In this document: piece after piece, positions 63,655-64,000 of the stretch
How positions within the stretch are numbered: position 1 is the stretch's first letter
How the letters are laid out: each line of letters starts with the position of its first letter
Origin: Pseudomonas sp. RIT-562
Lineage (GTDB): Bacteria > Pseudomonadota > Gammaproteobacteria > Pseudomonadales > Pseudomonadaceae
Length of the DNA: 64,000 nt
Assembly: GCF_026241895.1 (NCBI RefSeq)
Contig: NZ_JAPJIV010000005.1
Span: 62,001-126,000, forward strand
Reading direction: 5' to 3'
Position numbers and translations under genes: made by a program
The notes under the pieces: model-generated
Seen by the model: only the letters and a program-made list of their open reading frames with translations
What the model was told of the DNA's origin: nothing
Database searches by the model: none

Positions 63655-64000
63655 ATGAAAGCTTTTACCCAGCACACTGGACTTGTCGCGCCTCTGGATC
63701 GTGCCAACGTCGACACCGATCAGATCATCCCGAAGCAGTTCCTGAAGTCGATCAAACGCACCGGTTTTGGCCCGAACCTGTTTGATGAATGGCGTTATCT
63801 GGATGTCGGGCAGCCGTATCAGGACAACTCCAAGCGTCCGTTGAACGAGGACTTCGTGCTCAACGCCGAGCGCTACCAAGGCGCCAGCGTGTTGCTGGCC
63901 CGGGAGAACTTCGGCTGCGGCTCCAGCCGTGAGCACGCACCTTGGGCCCTGGAAGAATACGGTTTCCGCAGCATCATCGCGCCGAGCTATGCCGACATTT
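63655..64000 (+). CDS. leuD: 3-isopropylmalate dehydratase small subunit (partial)
   Basis: The first 115 codons are visible and the 3' end runs off the right edge. AAAGGAG lies 7 nt before the ATG. Family motifs are present: [37 protein letters not shown] and [14 protein letters not shown]. It is co-transcribed with leuC, 11 bp downstream. Confidence 0.96.
   Translation, partial: MKAFTQHTGLVAPLDRANVDTDQIIPKQFLKSIKRTGFGPNLFDEWRYLDVGQPYQDNSKRPLNEDFVLNAERYQGASVLLARENFGCGSSREHAPWALEEYGFRSIIAPSYADI

Overview
The window is a chromosomal segment of a fluorescent-group Pseudomonas. The evidence is the high G+C content, the gene content and local gene orders typical of that genus (csiV-mfd-gap; sthA-glpQ-PilZ-lolCDE; cinSR-cinA-queF; mlaA; rssBC-tal; tyrB-uvrB-emrBA-gltX-tRNAs; lysR-leuCD), and at least four families of palindromic REP/REPIN elements between genes. 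No phage, integrase, transposase or CRISPR array was seen. The first gene (csiV) and the last (leuD) are cut by the window edges.

Layout. 0-5.8 kb: csiV and mfd on the minus strand, then a gap-type glyceraldehyde-3-phosphate dehydrogenase. 6.2-12.3 kb: a four-gene operon with an HlyD-type adaptor, a secreted alpha/alpha-barrel-like protein, a cellulose-synthase-like GT2 with a PilZ-like C-terminus and a NodT/OprM-type outer-membrane lipoprotein. It looks like a synthase-dependent exopolysaccharide machine whose export parts come from tripartite efflux pumps, and it is the best candidate here for a poorly described system. 12.5-19.8 kb: apbE, sthA, a glycerophosphodiesterase, a PilZ protein and the lipoprotein-sorting ABC genes lolCDE. 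19.9-25.6 kb: the copper-responsive cinSR pair divergent from cinA-queF, a DUF4404 protein, a catalytically dead-looking phosphonatase relative and mlaA. 25.7-30 kb: rssB-rssC behind a long structured leader, transaldolase and dusA.

30-32.7 kb is a small accessory block of visibly lower G+C. It holds a HipA-type kinase toxin gene upstream of its HTH antitoxin gene (reversed order), twin operator-like palindromes, a GCTCA pentanucleotide repeat and a DUF3892 protein. 32.7-34.7 kb carries an RsbQ-like hydrolase coupled to a PAS histidine kinase. 34.8-40.1 kb carries two L,D-transpeptidase-fold proteins, a DUF115 protein, a membrane diguanylate cyclase and a Gly/Ser-rich secreted protein. 40.3-44.7 kb: xthA, an arylamine N-acetyltransferase, a purine permease, tRNA-Asn and two small conserved proteins.

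44.8-53.8 kb: aromatic aminotransferase, uvrB, an EmrAB-type pump, gltX, a 71-bp tandem REP array and a duplicated tRNA-Ala/tRNA-Glu pair behind a strong stable-RNA promoter. 53.9-57.5 kb: a TetR regulator, an alpha/beta hydrolase, a thioesterase, dusC and a heat-shock hsp20 gene with a sigma-32 promoter and a ROSE-like leader. 57.8-64 kb: a five-PAS GGDEF-EAL protein, a LysR regulator divergent from leuC, and leuD.

Cyclic-di-GMP recurs: a PilZ-like synthase, a free PilZ protein, a diguanylate cyclase and a GGDEF-EAL protein all lie in this 64 kb. All functional calls come from reading motifs; no database search was run.
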